Of a DNA stretch of 64,000 nucleotides, positions 45,016 through 55,200 are shown piece by piece (the stretch's first letter is position 1; every line of letters begins with the position of its first letter). The notes under the pieces were generated by a model. That model worked only from the letters and a program-made list of their open reading frames with translations, was not told the DNA's origin and did not search any database. This stretch comes from Selenomonadaceae bacterium (GTDB lineage: Bacteria; Bacillota; Negativicutes; Selenomonadales; Selenomonadaceae). The translations under genes were made by a program, and so were the position numbers. The stretch lies in assembly GCA_017535925.1 (NCBI GenBank), contig JAFXTD010000041.1:1-64000 (forward strand). Reading direction: 5' to 3'.

Positions 45016-45549
45016 TCAAATATATTTGTTCAAGGACTTGGAAATTTCATCCAAACATTTTCTGAAGGCACCGCAGCGGGCGCGCAAAGCACTGCCCTTT
45101 GAATTGACTTCCTTGCTTGCAGAGAAAACGTCCTCGACATTGGTCGGCGTGCAAAGATAAGCGTCAAGCTGAACCGAAATGCGATTTTGCTGACGGTGCT
45201 TGCCGCTGTTTCTTTGGTCGTCGACAACATCCGAAACGATTATGCAAACGATTTTTTTGCAACCGCTTGTCGCCGTGAAATGAATCAAATCTTCTTTTTG
45301 AGGAGCCTGTTCGCCGATATATCCTCTGTTGAGCCAATATTTTTTGTAGCGCGTTTGCATGTCGTTGCCGGCAAGAATTTTCGCGCCGCTCTTGGGATTG
45401 AGTTCGCTCTTGACAATTCTAAAAAAGTCATCGGTCTTGAATTCCGCGCCGCCGATAATCACGACGCCGATATTGTTATAATCTTTTGCTTGAGCCGTGC
45501 CGCTTATCACGAGACAAATCATCGCCGCGATTAAAAAAATTTTCTTCAA
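45016..45549 (-). CDS. Small exported protein of unknown function
   Basis: A 177-residue protein with a signal peptide (MKKIFLIAAMICLVISGTAQA, cleavage after residue 21). The mature part contains IGVVIIGGAEFKTDDFF, GYIGEQAPQKEDLIHFTATSGCKKIVCIIVSD and several Cys. No family is recognised with confidence. The TTG start has GGAGG upstream. It precedes the TadG-like gene on the same strand with its own spacing, so a surface role is possible but unproven. Confidence 0.6.
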   Translation of the reverse strand: MKKIFLIAAMICLVISGTAQAKDYNNIGVVIIGGAEFKTDDFFRIVKSELNPKSGAKILAGNDMQTRYKKYWLNRGYIGEQAPQKEDLIHFTATSGCKKIVCIIVSDVVDDQRNSGKHRQQNRISVQLDAYLCTPTNVEDVFSASKEVNSKGSALRARCGAFRKCLDEISKSLNKYI

Positions 45550-45574
45550 GGCAATCTCCTCCTCTCAAAAAATT

Positions 45575-45836
45575 TTACATCTGAAACAAATCACTGTGAC
45601 TTCCCGTCCGAGAAAGAGTAAGAATCAATTCGTCTTTGTTGATAAGATAAATTAAGAGCCAATCGCTTTTAATGTGACACTCCCTGAATCCGAGCCAATG
45701 ACCTTTCAGAGGGTGGTCACAAAATTTTTCATCAAGAACTTCTTCTCTTGAAAGTTTTTCAATAATTTCCACGAGAGGTTTAATCTATGCGCTTAAAATC
45801 TCTTTTGAATTGTGTTGTTCGTCTAATCGTCAGCAT
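45575..45836 (-). pseudogene. yafQ: YafQ-family toxin, frameshifted
   Basis: The C-terminal 65 residues (from GTG 45772) are clearly YafQ-type RelE-superfamily mRNA interferase: KFCDHPLKGHWLGFRECHIKSDWLLIY and LTLSRTGSHSDLF with the catalytic His. The N-terminus (MLTIRRTTQFKRDFKRID) is encoded from ATG 45836 in a different frame that stops at 45780. Removing one T after the GAT codon would join them as FKRIDKPLVEIIEKL, giving about 86 residues. As read the toxin is broken. Its ATG overlaps the stop of the antitoxin gene. Confidence 0.75.
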
Positions 45837-46017
45837 CGGACATCAAATCCTTCAGCAAATCGTCAACGTTATTAAAAGATTTTGACGGCATTTTTCCTTC
45901 GGAGATTAATTGCGCCTCCCGCAATGCCTCCAAAGTCTCTTCATTGAAATTTGAAGAAGAATGCGTAAAAAATTTTTCGGCTTGAGAAAATCTGTCGTAA
46001 CTTTCGGTTGCCAACAT
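45823..46017 (-). CDS. RelB/DinJ-like antitoxin
   Basis: A 64-residue acidic protein. The C-terminal half (KMPSKSFNNVDDLLKDLMSDADD) matches the toxin-wrapping tail of DinJ/RelB antitoxins. The usual N-terminal ribbon-helix-helix is not obvious, so it may be shortened. Its end overlaps the YafQ start by 14 bases, the standard antitoxin-first order. GGAGGAG precedes the ATG. Confidence 0.65.
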   Translation of the reverse strand: MLATESYDRFSQAEKFFTHSSSNFNEETLEALREAQLISEGKMPSKSFNNVDDLLKDLMSDADD

Positions 46018-46032
46018 AAAAATCTCCTCCCG

Positions 46033-47235
46033 TCAAGTTTTTTGCAAAGTCACTTCGTCAATTTGTTCGCCGTTCGGCAAGAAACATTTAACCGTTAAAT
46101 TTTTCGCGCCGACCTCCAGCGTCAAATAATTATCGGTTTCGGGTTGAGGGGCAATGACTTTATCGAGCGCATGGTCAATCCACAAGCCGCCGTAGCGAAC
46201 GTTGCCGCTCAAGCCGGTCAAAATGTAGAGCGTGCCGTTTTCGTCGCGGCGGAAATTTTTCAAGCGTCCGCGATTGCGATAGGTGTGCAAGTGCGCCGTA
46301 AAAACCACATCGACGCCGAGCGATTCAAATTCCGGCATGAAAATTTCTCCGACATCCGAAAAACCTTCCCTGCGTTCGGGTCGCCCGTTGATTCGATATT
46401 GCAACACGTCCTTGTGAATAAAAACAATCTTCCAAATTTTATCTGTCGCCTGCAAGTCTTGACGAAGCCAATTCTTCTGAACGTCGATAATTTCTTTGCC
46501 CAATTCGTCCCATTGGCTGTCAAGAATCACGAAATGAGCCGCACCGACCTCGAAGGAATAAAACCTCCGCGAAAAATTTTTAATGCCGTTATCGGGCGGC
46601 GCGAAGTAATTCAGATAAGCAACGGGCTCACGAACTTTCCAATCCCTCGAATAGGTTTCGTGATTGCCCATGACGGGAACAAACGGAATTTCGGGCGTGA
46701 ACTTTTCAATCTGCGCAAGCCAATCTTCCCATTGAGTGCTGTCCTCGCCGTTGTCGACAAGGTCGCCGACATTCACGAAGAACGCCGCATCGGGATTTCG
46801 TTCAAAGGCTCCGCGTGCAACCGCGCCCCAAGTGTCGTAGCCGCCGCCGCATTGCGAATCGGGAAAGATTATCGCCTTGAAGTCGCCGGAAAAATTTTTA
46901 ATCGCATGCCAAGCGGTCGTCGCCTCGCCGTCAGCAATTCTGTATTCGTCGCCAAACTCAATCTGCGCGGTGTATTGAAAAATTTTTTTGCCGTCGTCAG
47001 TGAAAGAAGTTTCTTGCGCGGGAAAATTTTTAATCGCGTCGCCGGCTTTGACTTCGACGACGGGATTTTTCAACGGATCGTCAATTTCCCACATTATACA
47101 ACGCGAAGTTAAAATATTCTTGGTAATTATCTGCCGAAGAAATTTTACGTTCAAAAAATTTTTCTCGCCGCCGCAACCCGTCAACAAAGCCGCAACGCTC
47201 GCCGCCGCAACTTTTATGAACGTCCGCCGATTCAT
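46033..47235 (-). CDS. Exported metallophosphoesterase (calcineurin-like), Tat/lipoprotein signal
   Basis: A 400-residue protein. MNRRTFIKVAAASVAALLTGC combines a twin-arginine motif (RRTFIK) with a lipobox (LTGC), so it is exported folded and lipid-anchored. A purple-acid-phosphatase-like N-terminal beta domain precedes the phosphoesterase core: FPDSQ, VNVGDLVDNGED, VPVMGNHETY, FIHKDV and FTAHLHTYRNRG carry the metal-binding Asp, Asn and His residues. The substrate is unknown. The start overlaps the stop of pncC (ATGA), so the two are co-translated. Confidence 0.85.
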   Translation of the reverse strand: MNRRTFIKVAAASVAALLTGCGGEKNFLNVKFLRQIITKNILTSRCIMWEIDDPLKNPVVEVKAGDAIKNFPAQETSFTDDGKKIFQYTAQIEFGDEYRIADGEATTAWHAIKNFSGDFKAIIFPDSQCGGGYDTWGAVARGAFERNPDAAFFVNVGDLVDNGEDSTQWEDWLAQIEKFTPEIPFVPVMGNHETYSRDWKVREPVAYLNYFAPPDNGIKNFSRRFYSFEVGAAHFVILDSQWDELGKEIIDVQKNWLRQDLQATDKIWKIVFIHKDVLQYRINGRPERREGFSDVGEIFMPEFESLGVDVVFTAHLHTYRNRGRLKNFRRDENGTLYILTGLSGNVRYGGLWIDHALDKVIAPQPETDNYLTLEVGAKNLTVKCFLPNGEQIDEVTLQKT

Positions 47236-47660
47236 ATCGTGTATTTCATCAAGAGTTCAAAAGCCGCATCTGCCGCCTGCGATTTTATTTCCGAGCGCGT
47301 GCCTTTGAAGTGACATTCTTTGACTTCGGAAAGATTTTCGCCGACGATTGCCACATAGACCAAGCCGACAGGTTTTCCCTCGCTTTTATCGGGACCTGCC
47401 ACTCCCGTCGTGCTCAAGCCGATTGTCGAGGAAAAAATTTCGCGGACATTGGTCGCCATCTCCAAAGCCGTTTGACTGCTCACCGCTCCGAAATTTTCAA
47501 GCGTCTCCTCTTTGACGTGCAGAATTTTATTTTTTATTTCGTTCACGTAGGCAACGACGCCGCCTTTGACATGTGCCGACGCGCCTGCAAAATCTGTCAA
47601 GCGACTCATCAACAATCCGCCCGTACATGATTCCGCGCAGGCGACAGTGAAATTTTCCAT
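47232..47660 (-). CDS. pncC: Nicotinamide-nucleotide amidohydrolase (CinA C-terminal type)
   Basis: A 142-residue PncC/CinA-C domain that deamidates NMN in pyridine nucleotide salvage. It has VACAESCTGGL with the catalytic Ser, AYVNEIKNKIL, and STTGVAGPD. It is a stand-alone enzyme without the N-terminal CinA domain. The ATG immediately follows the rimO stop (TGAATG), and its own stop overlaps the phosphoesterase start, so rimO-pncC-phosphoesterase form an operon. Confidence 0.9.
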   Translation of the reverse strand: MENFTVACAESCTGGLLMSRLTDFAGASAHVKGGVVAYVNEIKNKILHVKEETLENFGAVSSQTALEMATNVREIFSSTIGLSTTGVAGPDKSEGKPVGLVYVAIVGENLSEVKECHFKGTRSEIKSQAADAAFELLMKYTI

Positions 47661-48983
47661 TCAATCAATCCTTTCCGCCGCAATGTCATAAACGAAGCCA
47701 GCCAAAACTTTCACGCGGACAATATCGCCTTCCTTACTGCGTCCGTCGTTTTCAATGTAAACAAGTCCGTCGACTTCGGGCGCGTCACGATACGAACGAC
47801 CTGCCACGACTTGCGAAACTTCCTCGTCGCGTCCTTCTATCAAAACTTCAAGCTCGCAACCTTCCAATGCCTCGTTGCGCTCCTGCGAAATCAAACTTTG
47901 CGTGCTCATCGAAATGTGATAACGCTCCTGCATGACTTCCTCCGAAATTTGGTCGGGCAAGTCATAAGCTGCCGTGTTTTCTTCCCGCGAATAAGTGAAG
48001 ATACCAACTTTTTCAAGCCGCTGCTCCAAGAGGAAATCCATAAGCTCCAAAAAATCTTCTTCGGTCTCGCCGGGGAAGCCTACGATAAAAGTCGAACGTA
48101 TCACGACGCCGGGAATTCGCTCTCGAATTTTTTTCAACAAAGCCTCGATACTTTCGCGGGTGTCGGGTCGATTCATGCGCTTTAAAATTTTATTGCTTGC
48201 GTGTTGAAGAGGCAAGTCAACGTATTTGCAAATCTTCGGCTCGCTCGCGATTAAGTCAATCAGCTCGTCGGAAAATCTTCGCGGATAAGCATAGAGAATC
48301 CTAATCCAGTGAACGTCGACTTTGACAAGCTCGCGCAGAAGTTCGACAAGTTTCGGCTTGCCGTAGAGGTCTGTGCCGTAAGCCGTCGTGTCTTGCGCGA
48401 TTAAATTTATTTCTTTGACGCCCTGCGCGGCAAGCTTTTCGACTTCGGATTTTATGTCTTCAATCGGTCGTGAAATTTGTCGCCCGCGAATCAGAGGTAT
48501 CGAACAGAAGGCGCAACGATTGTTACAACCTTCCGAAATTTTTACGTAGGCGGTGTAGTTCGGCGTCGTGCGGATTCGAGGAGTCTTCGCGTCGTAAATA
48601 ATTTCGCGTTCGCCAATCAGAGTCACGCGCCGCCCCGAAAGAGTTTCTTCAATCGCCTCCATGATTCTGTTCCAAGCACCCGTCCCGATAACCGCATCGA
48701 CTTCGGGCATTTCGTCGAGGAGTTCGCGCTTGTAAAGTTGACCCAAGCAACCCGCCACAATCAGCGAACGGCATTTGCCTTTCTTGTAGTCGGCAAGATT
48801 TAAAATCGTCGTGATTGATTCTTCCTTCGCCGAGAGAATGAATGCGCAAGTGTTGACGATTAAAATATCGGCATCGGCGGGGTTTGCCGTCAACTCAATT
48901 CCGTTTGCCTGCATGAGACCGAGCATGACTTCGGTGTCGACAAGATTTTTTGCACAACCCAAACTCACAAAGCCTGCTTTCAA
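47661..48983 (-). CDS. rimO: Ribosomal protein S12 methylthiotransferase RimO
   Basis: A 440-residue radical-SAM enzyme that adds a methylthio group to an Asp of S12. It has the N-terminal UPF0004 domain with SLGCAKNLVDTEVM and two more cluster Cys (NTCAF; VAGCLGQLY), the radical SAM motif SEGCNNRCAFCSIP and a C-terminal TRAM domain. AGGAGG precedes the start. Length is normal. Confidence 0.96.
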   Translation of the reverse strand: MKAGFVSLGCAKNLVDTEVMLGLMQANGIELTANPADADILIVNTCAFILSAKEESITTILNLADYKKGKCRSLIVAGCLGQLYKRELLDEMPEVDAVIGTGAWNRIMEAIEETLSGRRVTLIGEREIIYDAKTPRIRTTPNYTAYVKISEGCNNRCAFCSIPLIRGRQISRPIEDIKSEVEKLAAQGVKEINLIAQDTTAYGTDLYGKPKLVELLRELVKVDVHWIRILYAYPRRFSDELIDLIASEPKICKYVDLPLQHASNKILKRMNRPDTRESIEALLKKIRERIPGVVIRSTFIVGFPGETEEDFLELMDFLLEQRLEKVGIFTYSREENTAAYDLPDQISEEVMQERYHISMSTQSLISQERNEALEGCELEVLIEGRDEEVSQVVAGRSYRDAPEVDGLVYIENDGRSKEGDIVRVKVLAGFVYDIAAERID

Positions 48984-49001
48984 AATTTCAGCCTCCTTTT
49001 T

Positions 49002-49017
49002 AGCTGTTAGCTGTTAG
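49002..49017. repeat. Heptad repeats (AGCTGTT x2) between the solute-binding protein and rimO
   Basis: AGCTGTT AGCTGTT AG in the 47-bp spacer. Confidence 0.7.
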
Positions 49018-49030
49018 AAAAGTTGCCGGC

Positions 49031-50077
49031 TCATTTCAAGCGAATTTCTTTAATCCAAAAGTCCAAGAAGTCGCGGCGTTGTTGCTCGGAAAATTTTTGG
49101 CGGTTGTTGAAGAGCAAAAGATTTTTCCCCGCGAAAGATTTATAAGCCAAAGTCTGCGGATTGGTCGGGAGGAAATAAAAACCGTTCGTTTGCAAATAAA
49201 GTTGCGCCTCGTCGCTAAGAAGCCAATCGGCAAATTTCGCGGCGATTTTATTTTTTGCGGCGTCTTGCGTCGTGATTCCGAAGCCCGTCAAAAGATAACT
49301 CGTGCCGTCGGCGGGATAAATTATTTTCAAAGGGTAGCCGTTCTGCAGATAGCGCAATGTCTCACTTTCGACGGCAACCGATATATCGACTTCGCCCATG
49401 CCGGCTTGACGGACGGGGTTGGATAAAAATTTCGCGTATTGCACAACTTTGGGATGCAAGCCGCTCAAAATTTCATAAGTCTTTTCGTCGCCGAAGTTCT
49501 CAATCATTCCGAGCATAAGATTAATCGAAGCGTCCGCCGCCAAAAAATCCGTAATGCCCACGCGAATTTTAGGAGCTTTGGAAAGTTTTTCCCAAGTGTC
49601 GGGCAAGTCAACGGTCGTCTTCAAATAATCTTTGTTCACGCAGAAAATTATCGGGTCGTACCAAATGCCTGTCCAGCGGTCGAACTCGTCTTTGAAAATT
49701 TCGCGGACGGCGTCGTTTGTCTCGGAAGTGTGGGGCGTGAACAAATTCAGTTCGGCTGCCTCGCGCAGGATTTTGCTGTCGGCAACGACAATATCAACCG
49801 TGCGCACAACCGTCGGGTCGCTGACGGCGTCGTTTTTAATTTCCTGCAAAATCTCTTGCGAATTCATGGGAACGAAATTCACTCGGACTTTATTTTCGCG
49901 CTCGTAGACTTCCGATAAGACCGCCGCAGTTTCCGCCGGCAAAGTCGTATAAGCCGTCAATTGAGCAACCGGTGAGCCCGAAGTTTTTTTGTCTGCGTCG
50001 ACGGGAACCGCCATGCCCGCCACCGCCGCCAAGATTAACATGAACGCCGTCAAGATAAAAATTGTGTATCGTCGCAT
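49031..50077 (-). CDS. Extracellular solute-binding protein (family 1, Fe3+/AfuA-like)
   Basis: A 348-residue protein with a signal peptide (MRRYTIFILTAFMLILAAVAGMA). The mature chain looks like a periplasmic-binding-protein type 2 (iron(III), thiamine or polyamine class): LTAYTTLPAETAAVLSEVYE, DIVVADSKILREAAE, WYDPIIFCVNKDYL and FADWLLSDEAQLYLQTNGFY. No permease or ATPase gene is adjacent, so it may act with a transporter elsewhere or be a sensor. It has its own promoter, divergent from the next gene. Confidence 0.82.
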   Translation of the reverse strand: MRRYTIFILTAFMLILAAVAGMAVPVDADKKTSGSPVAQLTAYTTLPAETAAVLSEVYERENKVRVNFVPMNSQEILQEIKNDAVSDPTVVRTVDIVVADSKILREAAELNLFTPHTSETNDAVREIFKDEFDRWTGIWYDPIIFCVNKDYLKTTVDLPDTWEKLSKAPKIRVGITDFLAADASINLMLGMIENFGDEKTYEILSGLHPKVVQYAKFLSNPVRQAGMGEVDISVAVESETLRYLQNGYPLKIIYPADGTSYLLTGFGITTQDAAKNKIAAKFADWLLSDEAQLYLQTNGFYFLPTNPQTLAYKSFAGKNLLLFNNRQKFSEQQRRDFLDFWIKEIRLK

Positions 50078-50106
50078 GGATTAAATCCTCCGCCATTTTT
50101 TTAATC

Positions 50107-50135
50107 ATTATACAAATTTTATGGAAGCATTACAA
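50107..50135 (-). promoter_or_regulatory. Sigma-70-type promoter for the solute-binding protein
   Basis: On the minus strand: TTGTAA (50135-50130), 17-bp spacer, TATAAT (50112-50107). Confidence 0.7.
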
Positions 50136-50149
50136 GAAATTTATTATCC

Positions 50150-50178
50150 TTGCTTGAAATTGCGGCGCGTGTTAAAAT
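50150..50178 (+). promoter_or_regulatory. Sigma-70-type promoter, divergent
   Basis: TTGCTT (50150-50155), 17-bp spacer, TAAAAT (50173-50178). It lies back to back with the minus-strand promoter, 15 bp apart. Confidence 0.65.
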
Positions 50179-50196
50179 TTTTTCGGAGGCGATGAA

Positions 50197-50625
50197 ATGA
50201 AACTTGACAGTGTGTATGACCGGCACAAACTTATCGACGGCTTGATAAAAAAATCTTTCAAGCTTGACGCGCTGTGGGTTCACGACCAAGAAAATACTGA
50301 CGAGTGGATTTCCAACATGGAGATTCTCAAAAATTTAATTTCGATTAACGATATGATTCACACGGAAAAAATTTTTCTCGACGCCTTCGAAGAAATGGAA
50401 AGCGTCCGCACCCGCAACGTCGCAGAAAAGGAAATTTATCTCAACATTCTCTTTGAAAATCTTACGCACTTTGTCGATACGCTTCTTTTGCATTTGATTG
50501 AATTCACCTTCGACGATTTGAACTCGTGGCAATTCAAAACTGACATCGGGAAAAAATTTCACAAAGACGTTGCCAAGAAACTCAATGCGCTGATAAAAAA
50601 ATATCAAGACCTCTACGACCTTTGA
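50197..50625 (+). CDS. Hypothetical protein, helical
   Basis: A 142-residue protein not recognised. It is Lys/Asp/Leu rich and probably all-helical and cytoplasmic (no signal peptide or membrane segment). Visible features are NMEILKNLISINDMIHTEKIF and a Lys-rich C-terminus (KLNALIKKYQDLYDL). CGGAGGCG precedes the ATG and it has its own promoter. It ends in a MITE-like element and is not linked to other genes. Confidence 0.65.
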   Translation: MKLDSVYDRHKLIDGLIKKSFKLDALWVHDQENTDEWISNMEILKNLISINDMIHTEKIFLDAFEEMESVRTRNVAEKEIYLNILFENLTHFVDTLLLHLIEFTFDDLNSWQFKTDIGKKFHKDVAKKLNALIKKYQDLYDL

Positions 50626-50656
50626 GGTGCGATAAAAATTTCTAACAGCTAATCGC

Positions 50657-50866
50657 TAGGGGCTGTTGGTAAATTAAAAAGCAGCGGGTAACGAGAACCC
50701 GGCCGCACACGGACGTGCGACCGCCCGCGTTAAAAACCCTAACCACTAAACACTAACAGCTAACAGCTAAACCGGGTGCTGCAAAAGAAAAGTAGATTAA
50801 AAAAATAAAAGTCATTTAAACGTTCAATCGGAGCCGCCGGCGTACTTTATCAACAAACTCCGGACC
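50657..50866. mobile_element. MITE-like element, copy 3, with nested heptad array
   Basis: The 310 bp between the hypothetical gene and fabF hold this element. The left end TAGGGGCTGTTGGTAAATT (50657-50675) matches copy 1. The right end (around 50846-50866, CTTTATCAACAAACTCC) is a degraded inverse. Inside are the shared GAACCCGGCC and AAAAGAAAAGTAGATT words and a hairpin (CGCACACGGACGTGCG). An array of CTAACAG/CTAAACA heptads (about 50739-50774) sits in the middle, showing that heptads can insert into or expand within the element. Confidence 0.7.
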
Positions 50867-50881
50867 CCGTTCCCTAATTTC

Positions 50882-50910
50882 TTTACAAGGGCGGGCGGCG
50901 GCGTTATAAT
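50882..50910 (+). promoter_or_regulatory. Sigma-70-type promoter for fabF
   Basis: TTTACA (50882-50887), 17-bp spacer, TATAAT (50905-50910), 26 bp before the TTG start. Confidence 0.75.
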
Positions 50911-50935
50911 TCATTTCCAAAGGAGGCTGATAAAT

Positions 50936-52180
50936 TTGATTCAAGAAAATAGAGTTGTGGTTACCGGGCTCGGAGCCCTTTCACCGATTGGCATCGGCAA
51001 AGAAAATTTTTGGCAGGCTTGCTTGGCGGGCAAAAACGGTATCGGCAAGATAACTCACTTCGACCCGACGGGATACACTTCGCAAATCGCAGGTGAAGTT
51101 CAAGACTTCGACCCCGCGCAATTCATTGACAAAAAAGAAATCAAACGCATGGATCGCTACACGCAATTTGCATTGGCGGCGGCAAAGTTGGCTTTCGAAG
51201 ACGCGCAACTTAAAGAAATCGACAGCTCCCGCACGGGCGTATTCGTCGGCGCGGGTATCGGCGGCATGGACACGCTCCACAATCAATACGAAAAACTTTT
51301 TTCAAAAGGTCCGTCGAGAATCAGTCCGTTTTTTATTCCGATGATGATTGCGAACATGGCGGCGGGCAATATCGCCATTACTTTCAAGCTTCAAGGTCCT
51401 TGCGAATGTATCGTGACTGCCTGCGCTTCCGGCACAAATGCAATCGGCGACGCTTATCGAGTGATTCAGCGCGGCGAGGCTGACATGATGTTCGCGGGCG
51501 GCACAGAGGCGGCAATTTCTCCTGCGGGCGTGGCGGGCTTCTCGGCAATGAAAGCTCTTTGCTCCGACCACAACGACGACCCCGCTCATGCCTCACGACC
51601 GTTTGATAAAAATCGCAGCGGCTTTGTCATGGGCGAAGGCTCGGGAATTATCCTCTTGGAAAAATTGGAACACGCTTTGGCTCGCGGCGCGCACATCTAT
51701 GCAGAGATTGTCGGCTACGGCAGAAACGACGACGCTTATCACATTACGACGCCCGCGCCCGGCGGAGTCACTCAAGCCAAATGCATGAAACTTGCCCTCG
51801 ACGACGCAGGACTCAAGCCCGAAGAAATTGATTACATAAATGCTCACGGCACCTCGACTCACTTCAACGACCAAGGCGAAACTGAAGCGATTAAAAGTGT
51901 TTTCGGCGAACACGCTTACAAGTTGGCAGTCTCCTCAACCAAATCAATGACCGGACACATGCTCGGCGCGGCGGGCGGTATCGAGGCGGTTGCAACGATT
52001 CTCTCCGTCGAAAACGACATTATCCACCCGACGATTAACTACGAAACACCCGACGAAGGCTTGGATTTAAATTACGTCCCGAACGAGGCACAAGCTCGCA
52101 AAGTCAACGCGGCGATTTCAAATTCATTCGGCTTCGGCGGACACAATGCTTGCCTCGTCTTCAAAAAATTCATCGGCTAA
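50936..52180 (+). CDS. fabF: 3-oxoacyl-[acyl-carrier-protein] synthase II
   Basis: A 414-residue condensing enzyme for fatty acid elongation. Catalytic Cys in [13 protein letters not shown], first His in [15 protein letters not shown], second His in [14 protein letters not shown], and the [11 protein letters not shown] end are present. Start is TTG 50936 with AAAGGAGG. Own promoter and terminator; no other fab genes or acpP are adjacent, so it is monocistronic here. Confidence 0.97.
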   Translation: MIQENRVVVTGLGALSPIGIGKENFWQACLAGKNGIGKITHFDPTGYTSQIAGEVQDFDPAQFIDKKEIKRMDRYTQFALAAAKLAFEDAQLKEIDSSRTGVFVGAGIGGMDTLHNQYEKLFSKGPSRISPFFIPMMIANMAAGNIAITFKLQGPCECIVTACASGTNAIGDAYRVIQRGEADMMFAGGTEAAISPAGVAGFSAMKALCSDHNDDPAHASRPFDKNRSGFVMGEGSGIILLEKLEHALARGAHIYAEIVGYGRNDDAYHITTPAPGGVTQAKCMKLALDDAGLKPEEIDYINAHGTSTHFNDQGETEAIKSVFGEHAYKLAVSSTKSMTGHMLGAAGGIEAVATILSVENDIIHPTINYETPDEGLDLNYVPNEAQARKVNAAISNSFGFGGHNACLVFKKFIG

Positions 52181-52197
52181 AAATTTTTCCGCAAAAG

Positions 52198-52232
52198 AAA
52201 ACTCCCGACAATCAAGCCGGGAGTTTTTTTTC
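52198..52232. terminator. Bidirectional intrinsic terminator between fabF and rpoC
   Basis: AAACTCCCG / CGGGAGTTT stem with a 10-base loop and T8 on the right, A-rich on the left. It serves both convergent genes. Confidence 0.88.
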
Positions 52233-52242
52233 GATTATAAAA

Positions 52243-55200
52243 TTATTCAGCTTCTGTCTCGTTGTCGACGACGTTTAATTCGCGATAACGAGCCATGCCC
52301 GTGCCCGCAGGTATCAGCTTGCCGATAATGACGTTTTCTTTCAAGCCGATAAGCGGATCAATCTTGCCTTTAATCGCCGCGTCCGTGAGGACTCTTGTTG
52401 TCTCTTGGAAGCTTGCCGCGCTGAGGAAAGAATCCGTTGCAAGTGAGGCTTTGGTTATTCCGAGAAGAATCGGTTTGGCGACGGCGGGAGCTCTGTCTTC
52501 TTCGATAGCTTTGGTGTTTGCCGCCTCGAAAACATTTATGTCGACGAATTCGCCCGGCAGAAAATCTGTTGAGCCCGCTTCCTCAATCTTGACTTTGTGC
52601 AACATCTGGCGAACCATAACCTCTATATGTTTGTCGTTAATTTCGACGCCCTGTGACTTGTAGACTTTTTGGACTTCTTTGACGAGGTAGCGGTGGGTTT
52701 CTTTTAGGCCGCAGATGCGCAGGATGTCGTGAGGGTTTTTGGCTCCGTCTGTTAAATTATCGCCGGCATGAACGAAGTCGCCGTCTTTTACTCGTGGGGG
52801 GATACCGTAGGGGATTATGTAGTCGCGTTTGGTTTGGTTGGCGTCGGCGGGGATAATTGTGACTTGGGTCAAATCATTTTTTTCTGATTTTCCGATTTGA
52901 ACGGTACCGGAGATTTCGGCGATGATGGCGCACATTTTTGGTTTTCGGGCTTCGAAGAGTTCCTCGACCCGGGGCAAACCTTGGGTGATGTCGCCGCCTG
53001 CCACGCCGCCCGTGTGGAACGTGCGCATTGTCAACTGCGTACCGGGCTCTCCTATACTTTGGGCGGCGATTATTCCGACTGCCTCGCCTATTTCGACTTC
53101 AGTGCGATTTGCCAAATCGACGCCGTAGCATTTTTGGCAAACGCCTTGGGGACTTTTGCACGTCAAAACACTGCGAATCAAAACTTTTTCACGTTCGGCA
53201 CAAATGCGTTCGGCTAAGGCTTCGTCAATCGTCGTATTTATCGCGGCGATCAAAGTGCCTTTGGCGTCGAAGATATTTTCTGCCAAAACGCGCCCCAAAA
53301 TTCTGTCTTTCAAGGGCTCGATAATTCCGCTTTTGCCTTCTTTTATGGCCTCGACCTCGATGCCGCGGATGTTATTGTTGCGAATGACAAGCTCGGTTAT
53401 TTCCTCTGCTTCCAAGACCGCTGCCAAGTGCTCGGCAGTCAAAATGGTGCCGGATTTTGCCAACTCCTTGCCGACGTATTCTTGAAAGAAGGCCTGCAAC
53501 AATTTTTCACGTTCCGCGCCTTCCCGCGTGCCAAGTTTAATTCGCTCTGTTCCTTGCCCGCGAAGGCAAACAAAAGGCGCGTCAACCTCAATCAATTTTT
53601 CCAAAGCGGCGTCATCCAAGACAGAATCTTTCGCGATCACAATTTCGCCTTCGGAATTGACAACATCCTCTGCCGCAACGCGCCCCAAAAGTTTTTCGTT
53701 CAAAAGAGCGACGGCGTCACCGGTGTCGGGAGCTAAGGCGGCGCGAATCAAAATCAGATTGACTCGTTGCTCGTCGCAATCTGCCTCGCGAACAATAACA
53801 TCTTGAGCAACGTCAACCAAACGGCGCGTCAAATAGCCGCTGTCGGCGGTTCTCAAGGCCGTATCTGCCAAACCTTTGCGAGCACCGTGCGAAGAGATAA
53901 AATAATCGGAGACGCTCAACCCCTCGCGGAAGTTTGCCGTTATCGGTAAGTCGATTATCTTGCCTGAAGGGTCTGCCATCAGCCCGCGCATCCCGGCAAG
54001 CTGGCGCATTTGCTGTTTGTTCCCGCGTGCCCCGGAGTCGCTCATCATGTAGATCGGATTGAACTCGTCCATGTTCGCCATCATAGCCTCTGCCACCAAA
54101 TCAGTTGCCTCGTTCCAAAGTTCCACTACTTTGTTGTAGCGTTCTTTCTCCGTCATTATTCCACGCGTGTAATGCCGCTCGACCTTCTTAACTTTCTCTG
54201 CCGTTGCTGACAAGATTTCTTTTTTCGCAGGCGGGACGATAACATCTGAAATTGCAACCGTCATGCCGGCAATGCAGGCGAAGTGATAGCCGAGCCGCTT
54301 TACCGAGTCGATAACCTCCGCCGTCTTTGTCGCGCCGAATTCATTGAAGCAGGCAGCAACCAATTTGCCGAGAGCTTTCTTGTTCATGACGGAGCCCAAA
54401 ATCCAGTTGCCGTCCTCTTTATGATAGTAGCGAAGTTCTTGCGGAAGTTTTTCGTTGAAAATCATGCGCCCGACCGAAGTCTTGACCATGATAAATTCCT
54501 CTTCGGCGTCGAGTTGGTCGATTACGAAATTGGGCAAGCGGTCGATACTATAGCGAACGAAAATTTCCGCTTGCAAGTCCAAATCTTTTCTGTCGTAAGC
54601 CAAAAGTGCTTCTTCTATGCCCGTGAAATATTTGCCCTCGCCTTTGACGGGGCGTTCGGGTTTATCTTTCCGCAGTTTCGTCAAGTAATACGTTCCCAAC
54701 ACCATGTCTTGCGTCGGTACGATTATCGGCTTGCCGTCTTTGGGCGCGAGGATGTGATTGGCTGCCAACATAAGCACTCTTGCTTCTGCCTGCGCCTCCG
54801 CCGAGAGCGGTAAATGTATTGCCATTTGGTCGCCGTCGAAGTCTGCATTATATGCCGTGCAAGCCAGCGGATGCAGTTTTAAAGCTCTGCCCTCCGTCAA
54901 CACCGGCTCGAACGCCTGTATTCCCAAGCGGTGCAAAGTCGGCGCGCGATTCAATAGCACGGGGTGTTCCTTTATCACTTCTTCCAACACCGCCCACACT
55001 TCCGCCGTTGCTCGTTCCACTTTCTTTTTCGCAGCCTTGATTGTCAAGCCGCTGTCCGCAGAAAGTTTTTTCATGACGAAGGGCTTAAACAATTCCAACG
55101 CCATTTCTTTTGGCAAGCCGCATTGATGCAATTTGAGTTCGGGGCCGACGACGATAACACTTCGCCCCGAATAGTCGACGCGCTTTCCGAGCAGATTTTG

